A stretch of DNA of 64,000 nucleotides from Bufo bufo (Eukaryota; Chordata; Amphibia; Anura; Bufonidae): NCBI RefSeq assembly GCF_905171765.1, contig NC_053390.1:217571927-217635926 (forward strand), given 5' to 3'. Of this stretch, positions 44,646 through 56,553 are shown one piece after another. The position numbers and the translations under genes are program-made. Position 1 is the stretch's first letter. Every line of letters begins with the position of its first letter. The notes beneath the pieces were generated by a model. It made no database searches, was not told the origin of the DNA, and saw nothing but the letters and a program-made list of their open reading frames with translations.

Positions 44646-46087
44646 GAAGCTGTGGGGATTTTCTTTTTGCCCAAAATAATGATCCCAATTTTATCCCCAG
44701 ATTTCCCCCTTGTTAACTTGGCCAGACCAACTTTAAAATTTAATTTTGCCATTTTTGTTTTGGAAATGCTGGTTGTAGCACAATGAATATCCTGCTGCAT
44801 TTATTACCTTCAGGAAAGTCCTCTTGACATCAAACTGGTGTGACGTTTTTTGGGAGATCCTAGGGTGCGGTCTGGGTAGTGCTACCCATCCGGATTGGCA
44901 GTACATCTAGTTACATTTTTCTTACCACTTTACTGTTGCAATTTTTTAAAATAAAGACTAAGAGCCAAAGGGATTCATAAGTATAAAAAAAAGGCTCAAA
45001 ATAAGCCACAGAAACTTAACCTGTAATATCAATCCCAGACAAATGTAATTCTCTGAATTCCTAGAATTGTTGTGCTTTGTCCTATGTATTTTCTAATTCA
45101 TTACCTAGCAAGTTCTGCCTGCTGGAGAGCCTGACACTTTGTATAAAGATTGCTCAGCAATGCTGATTTTTAGTAACAAATTCAGTGTCTGTATGGTAAT
45201 CGTCACACATATTGGTGTAGATTTATGAAAACAGGAGCAGATGAAAAGTGGAGCAACCAATGGAAGGGGTTGTCCAGGACTCCAGAAGCATCACCACACT
45301 TGTCCATGGTTGTGTGTTGGTATTGTGTCTCAGCCCTATTCTCTTCAGTGGAGCTCACCTGCAATACCAGCCACAACCCATGGACATGTGTGGCGCTGTT
45401 TTAGGAAGAAATTGGCTTCCATTTTCCTAGTCCTGGCACCCCATTTTGTTGCTTTCTTAGATCATTAACAGCTGTATTCAAGACTTCTGTTAGTTCTGTG
45501 CTCTGCCCTATAGTGGTTTAATCGCTTCTTGTCATCACCCGCTATGCAAAGAAGGTAATTTTAACTTTTCTCTTTGTTTGCTTAGTGTACAGGAAAAAAA
45601 TGCATTTAGACTTTTGACATATATAAAGCTTTTCATGTTTAGTTTCCCAATCTTATCTTCTTTCCAGAGTATAAGACCTTTTGGTAAATGAAACGTAGCC
45701 TTTTTAGTAGTCCTCATCCATTAGTGAATAGTCCGGTGGGGGTCTTGTTGTTGTAAGATATTATTTTAATGATGGTTGATTACCCAACAATAAAGACCAT
45801 TGACATGTCATTGACATTAATATGCACATTGGTTGAGTTCCACCTTATTTCTATAGATGGGGAGATAAGTGTCTACCAGGCACATCAGCCAGCATAATAA
45901 AATAGCCACGCTATAAAGCTGCGTGGAGCAAGAACTTCATCAACACGTAAAGCTGGCCATACACATTCAACAGCTGTCTCTCTCGCCCCCCTCTCGGCTT
46001 TCCCCACACATAGTACACGTGTGTGCTATGGGGAAAGCGAAGAGACGCTTCCAGAGAGTTCTGGCTGTGTCCCATCTTCCCAGAGAA

Positions 46088-46231
46088 CTAAAAGGGTTGG
46101 TCGTAAATGTTTTTGCCCCATCCTTGTCCCCCCCCCCCCCCCCCCCCGAACACTCTGCTGTTTCCGTAAGGCTGGCATTAAAACAGCCGCCATCTCACCA
46201 TGGAAATGGCTAGATGAGACAACCCCTTTAA
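46088..46231. mobile_element. Short TTAA-type MITE in the TMED2 3' UTR
   Basis: The left end CTAAAAGGGTTGGTCG and right end GATGAGACAACCCCTTTAA are degenerate inverted termini. A run of about 17 C lies at 46131-46147. Confidence 0.5.
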
Positions 46232-46598
46232 CATCTTTTGCAGGCAGCTACCATAAACTATCCATAGGTATTCCCAGGAGTATGGATACTGTGCATAACA
46301 TGTTTCTTCCAAGGCTCTGGAAAGAGGGTGATTGTAAGGATCTGATAAATATGCAAGAACTGCTTGAAGTTAGCGGTATAAACTATTATCCCACAAGTTG
46401 TTTTTTTTTAAAAGGAATCTGCAGGTTGTATATTTGGCCGTAAAAACATAATAGAACCTGTCAAAGACGAAGAAGCCACCATACTGTGTAATGTATTTGT
46501 AACCCATTTGTCTCTAATTGTTATTTCCCCTTCCTTGTAACTTATATGTTCTCCACCTTGTTTGGGAAGCATTACTCTGTGTGCAATGTGTCTGCTGA

Positions 46599-46604
46599 AA
46601 TAAA
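46599..46604 (+). terminator. TMED2: Candidate distal poly(A) signal of TMED2
   Basis: AATAAA is followed by a CTACTACATTCTAGG cleavage region. Two upstream AATAAA copies (44950, 45789) could give shorter transcripts. Confidence 0.5.
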
Positions 46605-47117
46605 ACTACTACATTCTAGGAAGTGTGGGGAAATACTCCGATATCAGCTTAATGCCACTCCTGCTTTACGTTTTCTTTAGCTTGGAAGACTTGTGGAAAT
46701 ACACACGCTTTTTTTTTTGTTTTTTTTATTGGGCATTTTGATAATGGGATCGTTTAAATTGGTTTCTGGTGTTGGTGCGGATCAGGATTAGGCTGAATCG
46801 ACATGTTCCGGATTCTCCACGGCCATGGTGTGCCCAGAATGCTGCCAGAAAGTGTGCCCACATGGAGACTGGCATGCCTGCAGACAATCACTTTAAATTT
46901 TATTAGTGAGGTGGCATTTCTCTGCACTTAAGGGGTTGTCTGGGAATACATAATTTCTAACAGGTGCTGGCAGCCTGCCTCCTCTACTGAAAGAGTCATA
47001 TCTGCGCTCTCCTGTTCCAGTCCGCCTGTATTTCCATCTTCTGGTCCAGAGGTATTTTTACCTTCTTCCCCAGCATGGGCATGGTCACCTGCTCCTCTTA
47101 AGTCAACCACTGGCTTA

Positions 47118-47402
47118 GGCCTCATGCATACGACCGTTGTTTGGTTCCGCATCTGAGCCGCATTTTTGGGCTTGCAAACGTGGCCACAAAAGATGTGGAC
47201 AACACTCCGCGTGCTGTCCGCATCCGTTGCTCCATTCCGTGGCCCCGCACAAAAAAATTCAACATGTCCTGTTCTTGTCCGTTTGGCAGACAAGAATAGG
47301 CATTTCTATTATGGGGGCCCGTTCCATTCAACAAATTGCGGATCGCACATGGGCAGCAAATTGTGGATCTGCAAAACACGGGACGGTCGTGTGCATGAGG
47401 CC
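47118..47402. mobile_element. GGCCTCATGCATACGACCG hairpin with TTA duplication
   Basis: The ends are inverted copies, with TTA at 47115-47117 and 47403-47405. The interior has the TTTGGTTCCGCATC, GATGCGGACAACAC and AAGAATAGGCATTT blocks of the Harbinger-like set. 46621-47117 and 47403-48359 hold no recognised gene. Confidence 0.8.
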
Positions 47403-48359
47403 TTAAGCTGTGATGCTGAAGTGAATCCAGGGACCCTGCCAATGCCGGGGAGGAAGAAAACCAATCCCTGGACCGGAAGATGGAGAAGTGGGAGGTAGCG
47501 CGGAGTACCAGCAGCTAGGAGCAGGTAAGTATGATGCTTTTAGTATTCTAGACAGGCTGCCGCCACCTGTTAGAAATGACATTCCTGGGAAACCGCTGTC
47601 CATACACTTGAGATAACGGTTATCTGTTGGCCTGGCGCTCGTTTGCCTATCTCTCCCAACTCCCCCGGCCCTATATTCATGCGTGAATGAAAGAAAGCTG
47701 CTACCAGACCTGAAGGCCTCCATGCACAACTAATATGTATGGCCATCTCCACTGCATGGACATTAAAGATGAAAGTGTTGGCACATTTTTCAGCCGCATC
47801 CTGAGTGCACATCTGCCGTGGTGTTTCCGGAACGTGTGAATCCAGCCTGAAATAGTGAATTATGTAAATTAATTGCTTGTTATTTGTTACTTTTGGTTTT
47901 GTCTTTCTCTTTCTTCCTCTGAACGCAGAATGAATCTCTACAAGCAACAACACTATTTTGTACAATAAAAGGTAGTCGGTCACCTCTGAATCAGTTTCCA
48001 AGTAAGCGTACTGCCATGTAGGGAAGGTTCACTGAAACATAACCATATATTTCTGATGGAAAGCCGGTCCTTTAAACCCGAGAAATACTATTTTATTTTA
48101 ATTTCTATACATGTAGGGTTTTCAGTGCACCATCAATCTGCTATAACACCTCCCGTGCCGCCTCCTCTTGTTGGATTGATGGTCCCTGAGACACAAGGGA
48201 CAGCATGTGCACTGAACCACGTGACTCAGCCCATGGTGCACTGGGAACCTTATTTGCATAAAAATAATCATTTCTTAGGATTAAAGGACAGGATTTTCAC
48301 AAGAATAGTATGGTTATGTTTTGGGGCACATATGCTACATGGGTGTAGCCTTACTTTAA

Positions 48360-48683
48360 GGCCTTATGCACACGGCCGTTGTGCTACCGTTCCGTGCATT
48401 GGGGACCGCATTTTGCGGTCCCCAATGCACGGGCAACGTCCGTGCGGCGGCCCCGTCCGCACCGCAGAAAAATAGAACATGTTCTATTTTTTTTTTTTTT
48501 TTTTTTGTGGTGCGTAGGCAGGGACGAAAACACCACGGAAGCACTCCATAGTGGTTTCGCACCGCAGCTCTGGTTTGCAGACCTATTCAAGTGAATAGGT
48601 CTGCATCCGTGATGCGGGGAGCACACATCCAGTGCCCGCATATTGCAGCAATGCAACCGGGCGATGGCCGTGTGCATAAGGCC
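48360..48683. mobile_element. GGCCTTATGCACACGGCCG hairpin with TAA duplication
   Basis: Inverted ends GGCCTTATGCACACGGCCGT and ACGGCCGTGTGCATAAGGCC-like sequence, with TAA on both sides (48357-48359, 48684-48686). It contains a T run of about 20 near 48487-48506. 48684-49600 holds only a half-hairpin, TAGATCTGGCTTAGTTGCC type, near 49190-49295. Confidence 0.75.
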
Positions 48684-49600
48684 TAAAACTGATTTTGGGG
48701 GGAACACTCCCTTTTAAGTTTTCTTATGGGTTTCTGTCTTTAAAGAACATTTTCAACCCTGGGCTACCCTTCTGGCACAGCAGGTTTCTAGCACTGATCT
48801 AGTTCTTCTGTTAGGACTGTTGCTTGCCAATTTTGTTGTTTTCAGTTTCACTTTTAAATTTAGTTCAAAGGTGTACATTTAAGAAGAGAATGCTTGTCTA
48901 AATATTACCCAGGTTCAGTGAAAAATAAAACCTTGTTAAAAAAAAAAAAAGTGTCTAAATCTGCATATATTTTTTTTGTGTAAATGTATTAGGATGGATT
49001 TGTAGATGCTGTGTTTACAGAATTTTTTTTATGCAGTTTTTGAGCCAATCACAGGAGTGTATACAAAGAAAAGGTTATCAGTTTTCACTTTTCCTTTTAG
49101 ATCCACTTCTGCCCCGGCAAAAAAAAAAAAAATGCGTCAACAAACTGAGGGCAAGATCTATCAAAACTAAGAAAACTGGCTTGGTTTCCACCTTTTATTT
49201 TTAAGAGCTCCAATGAAAGGTGGAATCTGATTGGTTGCTATGGGCAACTAAGCCAGATCTACTTTACACCAGTTTTATTAAATCTCTCCCCTCTGTTTGT
49301 TTTAGAGAATTTAACTGCACAAATCAGAGTTCTAAGGGAAGACACTCCAGTATTATTTTTTTCAGAATACAAAACGTGCTGATTTGTATATACTGACATT
49401 TTTAGCGCCCATATCCACATGTGACTGAAATGCTGCAAATCTGGTGTTGTAGACTTTTGTGTGGCAAATCCACAGCATTGAATTGCATTGCGGATTTGAA
49501 ATTTGCAGCATTCCATTTATTTCTGCGGTTTCCACCATGGATCTGTGGCAAAATCCGAAGCTGACTTGTGTATTTTCCATCTTGTCTGGATGTACCCTAA

Positions 49601-49982
49601 GGCCTCTTAGACATGAATGATATGGAATGTGTCAGGGTCTGTTCAGTGAAAAAACAATGGTTTTGCATGCAAGTTGAATCAGTTCTGTCTGCAATTGTGT
49701 TTAGTGTTTCAGTTTTTTCCATCAGTATTGCATCCAAACCTAGCAACCATCATTGAAAAAACATACTGCATCTGGATGCCATGCACATGTCAGTTTTTTT
49801 TTTTCCCCCCACTGACCCATTGACTTGAATGGACAGATGAAGATAGAAAATGCCATGATTTTTCCTGAATGGACAGATGGTCAGTGAAAAACAATACGTG
49901 CACATACCCATTAAAGATAATGAGTCGGGGTTAAACACGAAAAGCACCTGGATGGAGAAAACTCGCTCATGTGAAATTAGTC
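49601..49982. mobile_element. GGCCTCTTAGACATG hairpin, degenerate
   Basis: It starts GGCCTCTTAGACATGAATG after TAA and ends CATGTGAAATTAGTC before TGA. The interior CCATTGACTTGAATGG block is typical. The TGA is shared with the next hairpin, which starts GGTTTCCTGCACACGACC at 49986 and is cut at 50156. Confidence 0.55.
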
Positions 49983-50156
49983 TGAGGTTTCCTGCACACG
50001 ACCATATGGGGTCCTCAAATTGTGGATCTGCAAAATGGAGATGCGTTCCGTGTGCTTCCCGCACTCTTTTTGGGCCCCGTTGTAGAAATGCCTATTGTCT
50101 GCAAAATGGACAAGAGCAGGACATATTCTCTCATTTTAAGCTTGGCCACTCAGAAA

Positions 50157-50399
50157 TTAAAGGGGTTATCCAGTTTCTGAAACATTCTCCCCATGGGCCG
50201 GGCCCCTTAGGTAATATACTTATTCCACTCCTGGTCTGTGCACCGCTGCTGCTGCTTCTCCCTGCACATGGATAAAAGCATTCAAGGGGGGCTGCAGCCA
50301 ATGGCAGATGGGGACAAGCCTCCCTAGTGTCACCCGCGATGCTAGGGAGGCTCGTCCCCGCCTGCCGTTGGCTGCCCCCCCCCCCCCGACACCGGTTAC
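50157..50399 (+). mobile_element. T2/Kolobok-like MITE, right part missing
   Basis: It starts TTAAAGGGGTTATCCAGTTT and carries GCTGCTTCTCCCTGCACATGG, as in 14611-14971. It stops after the poly-C run and GACACCGG. Confidence 0.6.
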
Positions 50400-50443
50400 T
50401 GTATTACGCTGTGGTTTATCTGCACTGTATGCAGGAACCCTAA

Positions 50444-51331
50444 GGCCCCTTTCACACGGGCGAGTATTCCGCGCGGATGCGATGCGTGAGTTTAACGCAT
50501 TGCACCCACACTGAATCCTGACCCATTCATTTCTATGGTGCTGTGCACACGAGCGGTGATTTTCACGCATCACTTGTGCGTTGCGTGAAAATCGCAGCAT
50601 GCGCCTCTGTGCGTTTTTCACGTAACGCAGGCCCCATAGAAATGAATGGGGCTGCGTGAAAATCGCAAGCATCAATAAGCAAGTGCGGATGCGGTGCGAT
50701 TTTCACGCACGGTTGCTAGGAGACGATCGGGATGGAGACCCGATCATTATTATTTTCCCTTATAACATGGTTATAAGGGAAAATAATAGCATTCTGAATA
50801 CAGAATGCATAGTAAAACAGCGCTGGAGGGGTTAAAAAATAATAATAATTTAACTCCCCTTAATCCACTTGATCGCGCAGCCCGGCTTCTCTTCTGTCTT
50901 CTTCTTTGCTGTGTGCAGGAAAAGAACCTGTGGTGACATCACTCTGGTCATCACATGATCCATGTGATGACCGGAGTGATGTCACCACAGGTCCTTTTCC
51001 TGCACACAGCAAAGAAGACAGAAGAGATGCCGGCTGCACAATCAAGTGGATTAAGGTGAGTTAAATTATTTATTTTTAACCCCTCCAGCGCTATTGTACT
51101 ATGCATTCTGTATTCAGAATGCTATTATTTTCCCATATAACCATGTTATAAGGGAAAATAATACAATCTACAGAACACCGATCCAAAGCCCGAACTTCTG
51201 TGAAGAAGTTTGGGTACCAAACATGCCAATTTTTCTCACGCGTGTGCAAAACGCATTACAATGTTTTGCATTCGCGCATGTTCCCGCAACGCACCCGCAC
51301 CTTTTCCCGCAACGCCCGTGTGAAAGAGGCC
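50444..51331. mobile_element. GGCCCCTTTCACACGGGCG hairpin with inner palindrome
   Basis: Ends GGCCCCTTTCACACGGGCG and GCCCGTGTGAAAGAGGCC are inverted, and TAA is duplicated (50441-50443, 51332-51334). The middle, about 50759-51137, is a second palindrome centred at 50958 with arms carrying GCATTCTGAATACAGAATGC, CTTTGCTGTGTGCAGGAAAA and GTGATGTCACCACAGG. Confidence 0.8.
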
Positions 51332-51475
51332 TAAGGGTATATTCAAATGTTGCAGAAATATCTGCAACTGAAAATTGCCTAGATTCATCTGAATGGGGTT
51401 TTGTTGGCAAACACATGAACCTTATGGCTTTTTAAGGTCTAGTTTCTACTTGGATGATTTTTATCCAACATTTTA

Positions 51476-52971
51476 CACTGAGCAAAAATATAAACGCAAC
51501 ACTTTTGGTTTTGCTCCATTTTGTATGAGCTGAACTCAAAGATCTGAAACATTTTCTACATACACAAAAGACCCATTACTTTCAAATATTCAAGGTGTTT
51601 GTTAGACAGCAGGAATATTGCACAGGTGTGCCTTAGGACACTCTGAAATCTGCAGTTTGATCACACAGCACAATGCCACAGATGTCAACGTTTGAGGGAG
51701 CGTGTAATTGGCATGCTGACTGCAGGAATGTCTACCAGAGCTGTTGCCCGTGCAATGGATGTTCATTTCTCTACCATAAGCCGTCTCCGAAGGCGTTTCA
51801 GAGAATTTGGCAGTACATCCACAGGCCTCACAACCGCAGACCACGTGTAACCACACCAATCCAGGACCTCCACATCCAGCAGGTTCACCTCCATGATCGT
51901 CTGAGACCAGCCACCCGGACAGCTGCAGCAACAATCGGTTTGCCTAACCAAAGAATTTCTGCACAAACTGTCAGAAACCGTCTCAGGGAAGCTCATCTGC
52001 ATGCTCGTCGTCCTCATCGGGGTCTGGGCCTGACTGCAGTTCGTCGTCGTAACCAACATGAGTGGGCAAATGCTCACATTCGATGGCATCTGGCACGTTG
52101 GAGAGGCGTTCTGTAAACAGATGAGTCCCGGGCAGATGGCAGACAGCGTGTGTGGCATCCTGTGGGTGAGCGGTTTGCTGACGTCAACGTTGTGGACCAT
52201 GGTGGCGGTGGGGTTATAGTATGGACAGGTGTATGTTATGGACAACGAACACAGGTGCATTTTATTGATGGCATTTTGAATGCACAGAGATACCGTGACG
52301 AGATCCTGAGGCCCATTGTTGTGCCATTCATCCACGACCATCACCTCATGTTGCAGCATAATAATGCAGAGCCCCATATTGCAAGGATCTGTACACAATT
52401 CCTGGAAGCTGAAAACCTCCCAGTTCTTGCATGGCCAGCATACTCAGCGGACATGTCACCCATTGAGCATGTTTGGGGTGCTCTGGATCGGCATATACGA
52501 CAGCGTGTTCCAGCTCCTGCCAACATTCTGCAACTCCGCACAGCTATTGAAGAGGAGTGGACCAACATTCCACAGGCCACAATCAACAACCTGATCCACT
52601 CTATGCGACGGAGATGTGTTGCACTGCGTGAGGCAAATGGTGGCCACACCAGACACTGACTGGTTTTCTGACCCCCCCTAAGGCAAAACTGTGCACATTT
52701 CAGAGTGGTCTTTTATTGTGGGCAGTCTAAAGCACACCTGTGCAATATTCATGCTGTCTAATCAGCACCTTGATATGCCACACCTGTGAGGTGGGATGGA
52801 TTATCTCGGGAACAGAGAAGTGCTCACTAACACAGATTTAGACAGATTTGTGAACAATATTTGAGAGTAATGGGTCTTTTGTGTATGTAGAAAATGTTTC
52901 AGATCTTTGAGTTCAGCTCATGCTAAATGGGAGCAAATCCGAAAGTGTTGCCTTTATATTTTTGCTCAGTG
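51476..52971 (+). mobile_element. Tc1-type transposon 4 with long inverted ends (1496 bp)
   Basis: Inverted ends of about 120 bp start CACTGAGCAAAAATATAAA and are flanked by TA (51474-51475, 52972-52973). The ends are well preserved while the gene inside has decayed. Confidence 0.9.
51673..52659 (+). pseudogene. Decayed Tc1 transposase of element 4
   Basis: The frame starts at ATG 51673 but shifts near 51692 (the next residues make sense in another frame: helix-turn-helix with AVARAMDVHFSTISRL) and returns near 51815. A stop lies at 52114-52116, just before TDESR, followed by an in-frame loss of about four codons. The second catalytic Asp is replaced by Asn (AAT 52360-52362 in QHNNAEPH), while the Glu in SPIEHVW remains. 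The C terminus GGHTRH is intact. Inactive. Confidence 0.88.
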
Positions 52972-53109
52972 TATGTTTCCAGATGCTCTGTTGAACTAGA
53001 ACTTACAATTTAGTCATTCAGACCCCTCATGGTATTCATCTAGGGAGGGTTTTTTTTTTGTTTGCTATCCAATTAGTGCACAAGTAGGCAAATTTATAAT
53101 GAAAAAGGT

Positions 53110-53690
53110 GACGTTTATTAAATTATTATTTATTATTAAAGCACTATTCATTCCATAGCGCTGTACATATGAAAAGGGGTATACATACATAATACAGACA
53201 ATTGCACTAAGCATGAACAAGACTAGTTACAAACTGGTACAGAAGGAGAGAGGGCCCTCCCCGTGAGGGCTTACAATCTACATGGTTTGGGAGAAGGACA
53301 CAGTAGGATAGGGTAAAACTGGTCATGGCGGTATAGAGGCAGCAGGGTCACTGGTTGTAGGCTTGTCTGAAGAGGTGGGTTTTCAGGTTTCTTTTGAAGG
53401 ATTCCACTTTAGGTGAGAGTCTGATATGTTGGGGTAGAGAGTTCCCCATCATTAAATGGCAAAAGACAAGAATAAAATTAATGAGGTAATGATCAATTCG
53501 AAAGAAAGCCCAGGTTTTGAGGGGCATGTGTCGCAATGGTAAGTTGTATCTTTGAGGATGCCCCTCTTTGAACATATGAGATCTCTGTTTTTTGTGGATG
53601 ACTTCTTTTTTTTTTTCTATTGCGGGTATTTCACTTGCTGTCCCATTACAATTCTGTGTGCTTCACTTTCTGAAGTTATGCTTCCTGCTG
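53110..53690 (-). mobile_element. 3' end of a LINE (L2/CR1-like)
   Basis: The minus strand encodes NSLPQHIRLSPKVESFKRN with LKTHLFRQAY at 53348-53450, the typical C-terminal tail of L2/CR1-type ORF2 proteins. It is followed on that strand by a 3' region with an ATT-rich tail at 53125-53140. Heavily 5' truncated. 53700-54990 holds no recognised gene or repeat. Confidence 0.55.
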
Positions 53691-54992
53691 GTCTCTAAAA
53701 AGTTAATTTTTAATAAACATCAATGTATTCCAGATACCTTGAATGATCCCCAGCACATCGCTACAAAATAAATGAATTAAGGAGGGCCATCTCAATTAAG
53801 TAGAAGCATTTTTATACCAGTCTGATCTTTCCCATGGCACAGTATGGCTTTATTATTTAATCCAACCCCTCCCATATATTTATTGTACGCCTGTAAGCAT
53901 ACTGGATTAGATACAGTGGCACTCCCTAACTGCACTCTGACCGGGATGCTAGTGTCATCATGGACTGAGGTAAGCATCAGGATGTAAGCCGCGTACCGGG
54001 GTGGGCTCCCCAGGATACAGTGAAGTCACGAACGAGGAAAGCAACCCTAACACCAGCTTTTGCTAAAACAGTATTTTACTTAAACGTGGCAATGAGCACA
54101 ACCACAAATGCTGGGAACACACAATACATTTACATACACCCCAGCTCGAAGGTTGAGACCTTTGTGCTGCACAGTGTAATAGGCTGATGCAAACAAGCGC
54201 TGATTAACTTTTTTTTTTTTTTTGCAGTGACAATGCGGCCGCCAGACCAAAAAAGGTTGTGCACCCCTGGTCTACAGTATTCCCCCTCCTATAACTGGTC
54301 TAGTAGCACATGCCTGAGTATTCCTCCTGAGCAAAACGCCAGCCTGGCTTGAGTTTATGGGGAAGTTTATCAGCTCTCCAGACTCCAGTGTGAAATGTCA
54401 CTTTAAATTTTTGAGTCCTTGCAATGAACAGTAGCAACACTTGTGGCCTGACACAAACAGAATCCCTATCTAACTAACTACAGGCCTGGTCTCAGTCTCT
54501 AGGATCTTAGGCGACAACACTGTGATGAGGTGTGTGCACGATCTTACCGATCCGGATCTGCTATGCATGACTGTGAACCGAACAAATGCCTCTCCAACAA
54601 GCATGCGGTACCGCAGTGTATGTTGCTTTGCTCCTCAGCTCTCTTCAGGGTTCCTGGAAGCAATCCTTGTTCCTCTGGACAGGATCAGGGTCTTGGACAC
54701 GATCAGCTTCACTTAGCTGCAGCTCTGGTCACTGAGGTATGCTCCCACACCTGGATGTCGACGGAACCTCTACTCACACAGTTCCTCAGTCTCAGCTTCC
54801 TCTAAGATGGCTGCTCCTTTTTTTCTACAGGCTTTGTAACTCCACCTCTCATGAATATGGAAATATGCAGTCTGTTAGCTGTGTTTAGGAAACAGCGGCA
54901 TCTTGTGGCCAAACAGCAGATCGTCAGTCCAGATCATTTAACTTGATTTACACAGTGTTCAGACAATGAGAGCTGTTTCCCCATCTCACAAG

Positions 54993-55735
54993 GACGTCGT
55001 TTTTTTAGCCCTGAATTTTACTAGGAGCACAATTTGATTGTATAGTGCCCTGATTTTGGAAACAGACAGTTTTTCAGTTTTGAATAATTTGAGGGGTGTA
55101 GTTTCTAAAATGGGGTAATTGAGTCTTTTCTATTAAGCAAGCCGCTCAAAGTCACTTCAGAACTATATTCTGGTACTGGAAATTTTCTTGATTTAGTAAA
55201 ATTGCTGCTAAAATTCTAAACCTTTTTAACATCCTAAAAAAAATAAAGGGGTACTCAGGTCATCTATATTAAAAGCCCGAACTTCAGGATAGGTCATCAA
55301 TATCAGATCGCCAGTGGTCCGATACTTGGCACCCCCACTGAGCAGCTGCATGAAAAGACGGCGCGCGCGGTGTGAACGTGCCTTCTTGCGTCTCTCTTCC
55401 TGCTCGCTGCTGCTATGTCATAGGCATAGCAGCAACAGCAGGAAGAGAGACAGGAGACGGCATGTGCACAATGTGTGCGCCTTCCATTCATACAGCTACA
55501 TCAGCTGGGGTGTCGGACCTACGGCCGATCTAATATTGAGGACCTATCCTGAGGACCAGTCATCAATATTAAAAGCCTGGAGAAGCCCTTTAAAATGACA
55601 TTCACAAAATTATGCCAACATAAAGTAGGCATGTGGTGAATGTTAACTAATGTTAACTATTTTATAAGGTATCACTATGTCTTAAAAGCGTAGAAATTGA
55701 CATTTAGAAAATGCTAATTTTCCCAAATTTTACTA
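54993..55735 (-). repeat. Degenerate copy 5 of the large TTAA-bounded element
   Basis: GAGGGGTGTAGTTTCTAAAATGGGG and the GTCACTTCAGAACT block match the array monomer and the tip of the 21035-24677 element, split by the MITE at 55243-55593. The text resumes after it with the TAAAGTAGGCATGTGG block. Confidence 0.5.
55243..55593. mobile_element. T2/Kolobok-like MITE, GACCTATCCT family
   Basis: The left end is AATAAAGGGGTACTCAGG and the right end is AGAAGCCCTTTAA. The arms contain AGGATAGGTCATCAATAT and ATTGAGGACCTATCCT plus CTGCTATGTCATAGGCATAGCAGC at the centre. Member of the 38609-38861 family. Confidence 0.65.
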
Positions 55736-56036
55736 GGGGCAGTCCAGGCAGCATGCTGAAGACAGGGCTGGTTTGGTGCTATGGCCCACATCTCACATCC
55801 TTAGCCCCTTGCTCCTTAATTAAAGACAACTGGAGGAGGACAGAATGTGGCAGCTAGTGCTGGTCACGACCAAATCACAGCTTCTGGTGAGGTATTTTTC
55901 TGCTCCACTGTGGCATTATTTCTGCAGAGGCAGTGTTTTGTGCTGCACTGTGGTATTGGGTTCTGCTGGGATGGTACTTTGTGCTGCACTATGATATCGC
56001 TAACCCTGCCTACTTGTGTTGGTCCCATCTACCTGT

Positions 56037-56097
56037 GTTGGCCTTGTCTACTTGTGTTGGCCTTGTCTACTTGTGTTGGCCTTGTCTACTTGTGTTG
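56037..56097 (+). repeat. Short tandem array, 19-bp unit
   Basis: About three copies of a 19-bp unit starting TTGGCCTTGTCTACTTGTG, inside the left hAT-like copy. Confidence 0.85.
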
Positions 56098-56348
56098 CCC
56101 TGTCTACAGCATGGGGGCCACTTTTAGTTTTTTCCACGGCCGCTTTTAAGATCCCAGTCTACCCCTGGGCTCAACACAATTTTGAAAAAAAATGTGCTCA
56201 AAGAAATTCTAATTTTCATGCATAGTACGTATAACAGTAATCAGGGGCGAACTGGGAACTTAAAGTGGCCCTGGAAAGAAAGCTAAAAGTGAATCCATGT
56301 TGTAGACAGGTCTAAATTGACAGAAGTAGGTGGGACCAGCAATACCAT

Positions 56349-56553
56349 AGTGCAGCACAAAATACCACCCCAGCAGAACAAAATACCACAGTGCAGCACA
56401 AAATACCACCCCAGCAGAACAAAATACCACAGTGCAGCACAAAATACCACCCCAGCAGAACAAAATACCACAGTGCAGCACAAAATACCACCCCAGCAGA
56501 ACAAAATACCACAGTGCAACACAAAATACTGCCCCAGCAGAACCTAATACTGC
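56349..56553 (+). repeat. Tandem array, about 5 x 41 bp
   Basis: Units of 41 bp begin AGTGCAGCACAAAATACCAC at 56349, 56390, 56431, 56472 and 56513, the last more diverged. Each unit contains two near-copies of a shorter CAAAATACCAC motif. Frames of 76-101 codons on both strands are translations of the array. Confidence 0.9.

Larger units (their letters stand above)
44646..46620 (+). other. TMED2: TMED2 3' UTR (proposed)
   Basis: Three AATAAA signals follow the stop: 44950-44955, 45789-45794 and 46599-46604. The last is followed by a plausible cleavage region and precedes repeats, so a UTR of about 2 kb with alternative shorter forms is likely. A MITE remnant lies inside at 46088-46231. Which signals are used needs transcript data. 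Confidence 0.5.

Noticed and set aside
51763..52398. 211-codon minus-strand frame over Tc1 element 4
   Set aside because: Antisense shadow of the transposase. No recognisable domain.
53792..54805. Possible exon of an unknown gene between TMED2 and DDX55
   Set aside because: The short frames lack splice-flanked conserved sequence, and nothing resembles a protein I recognise.
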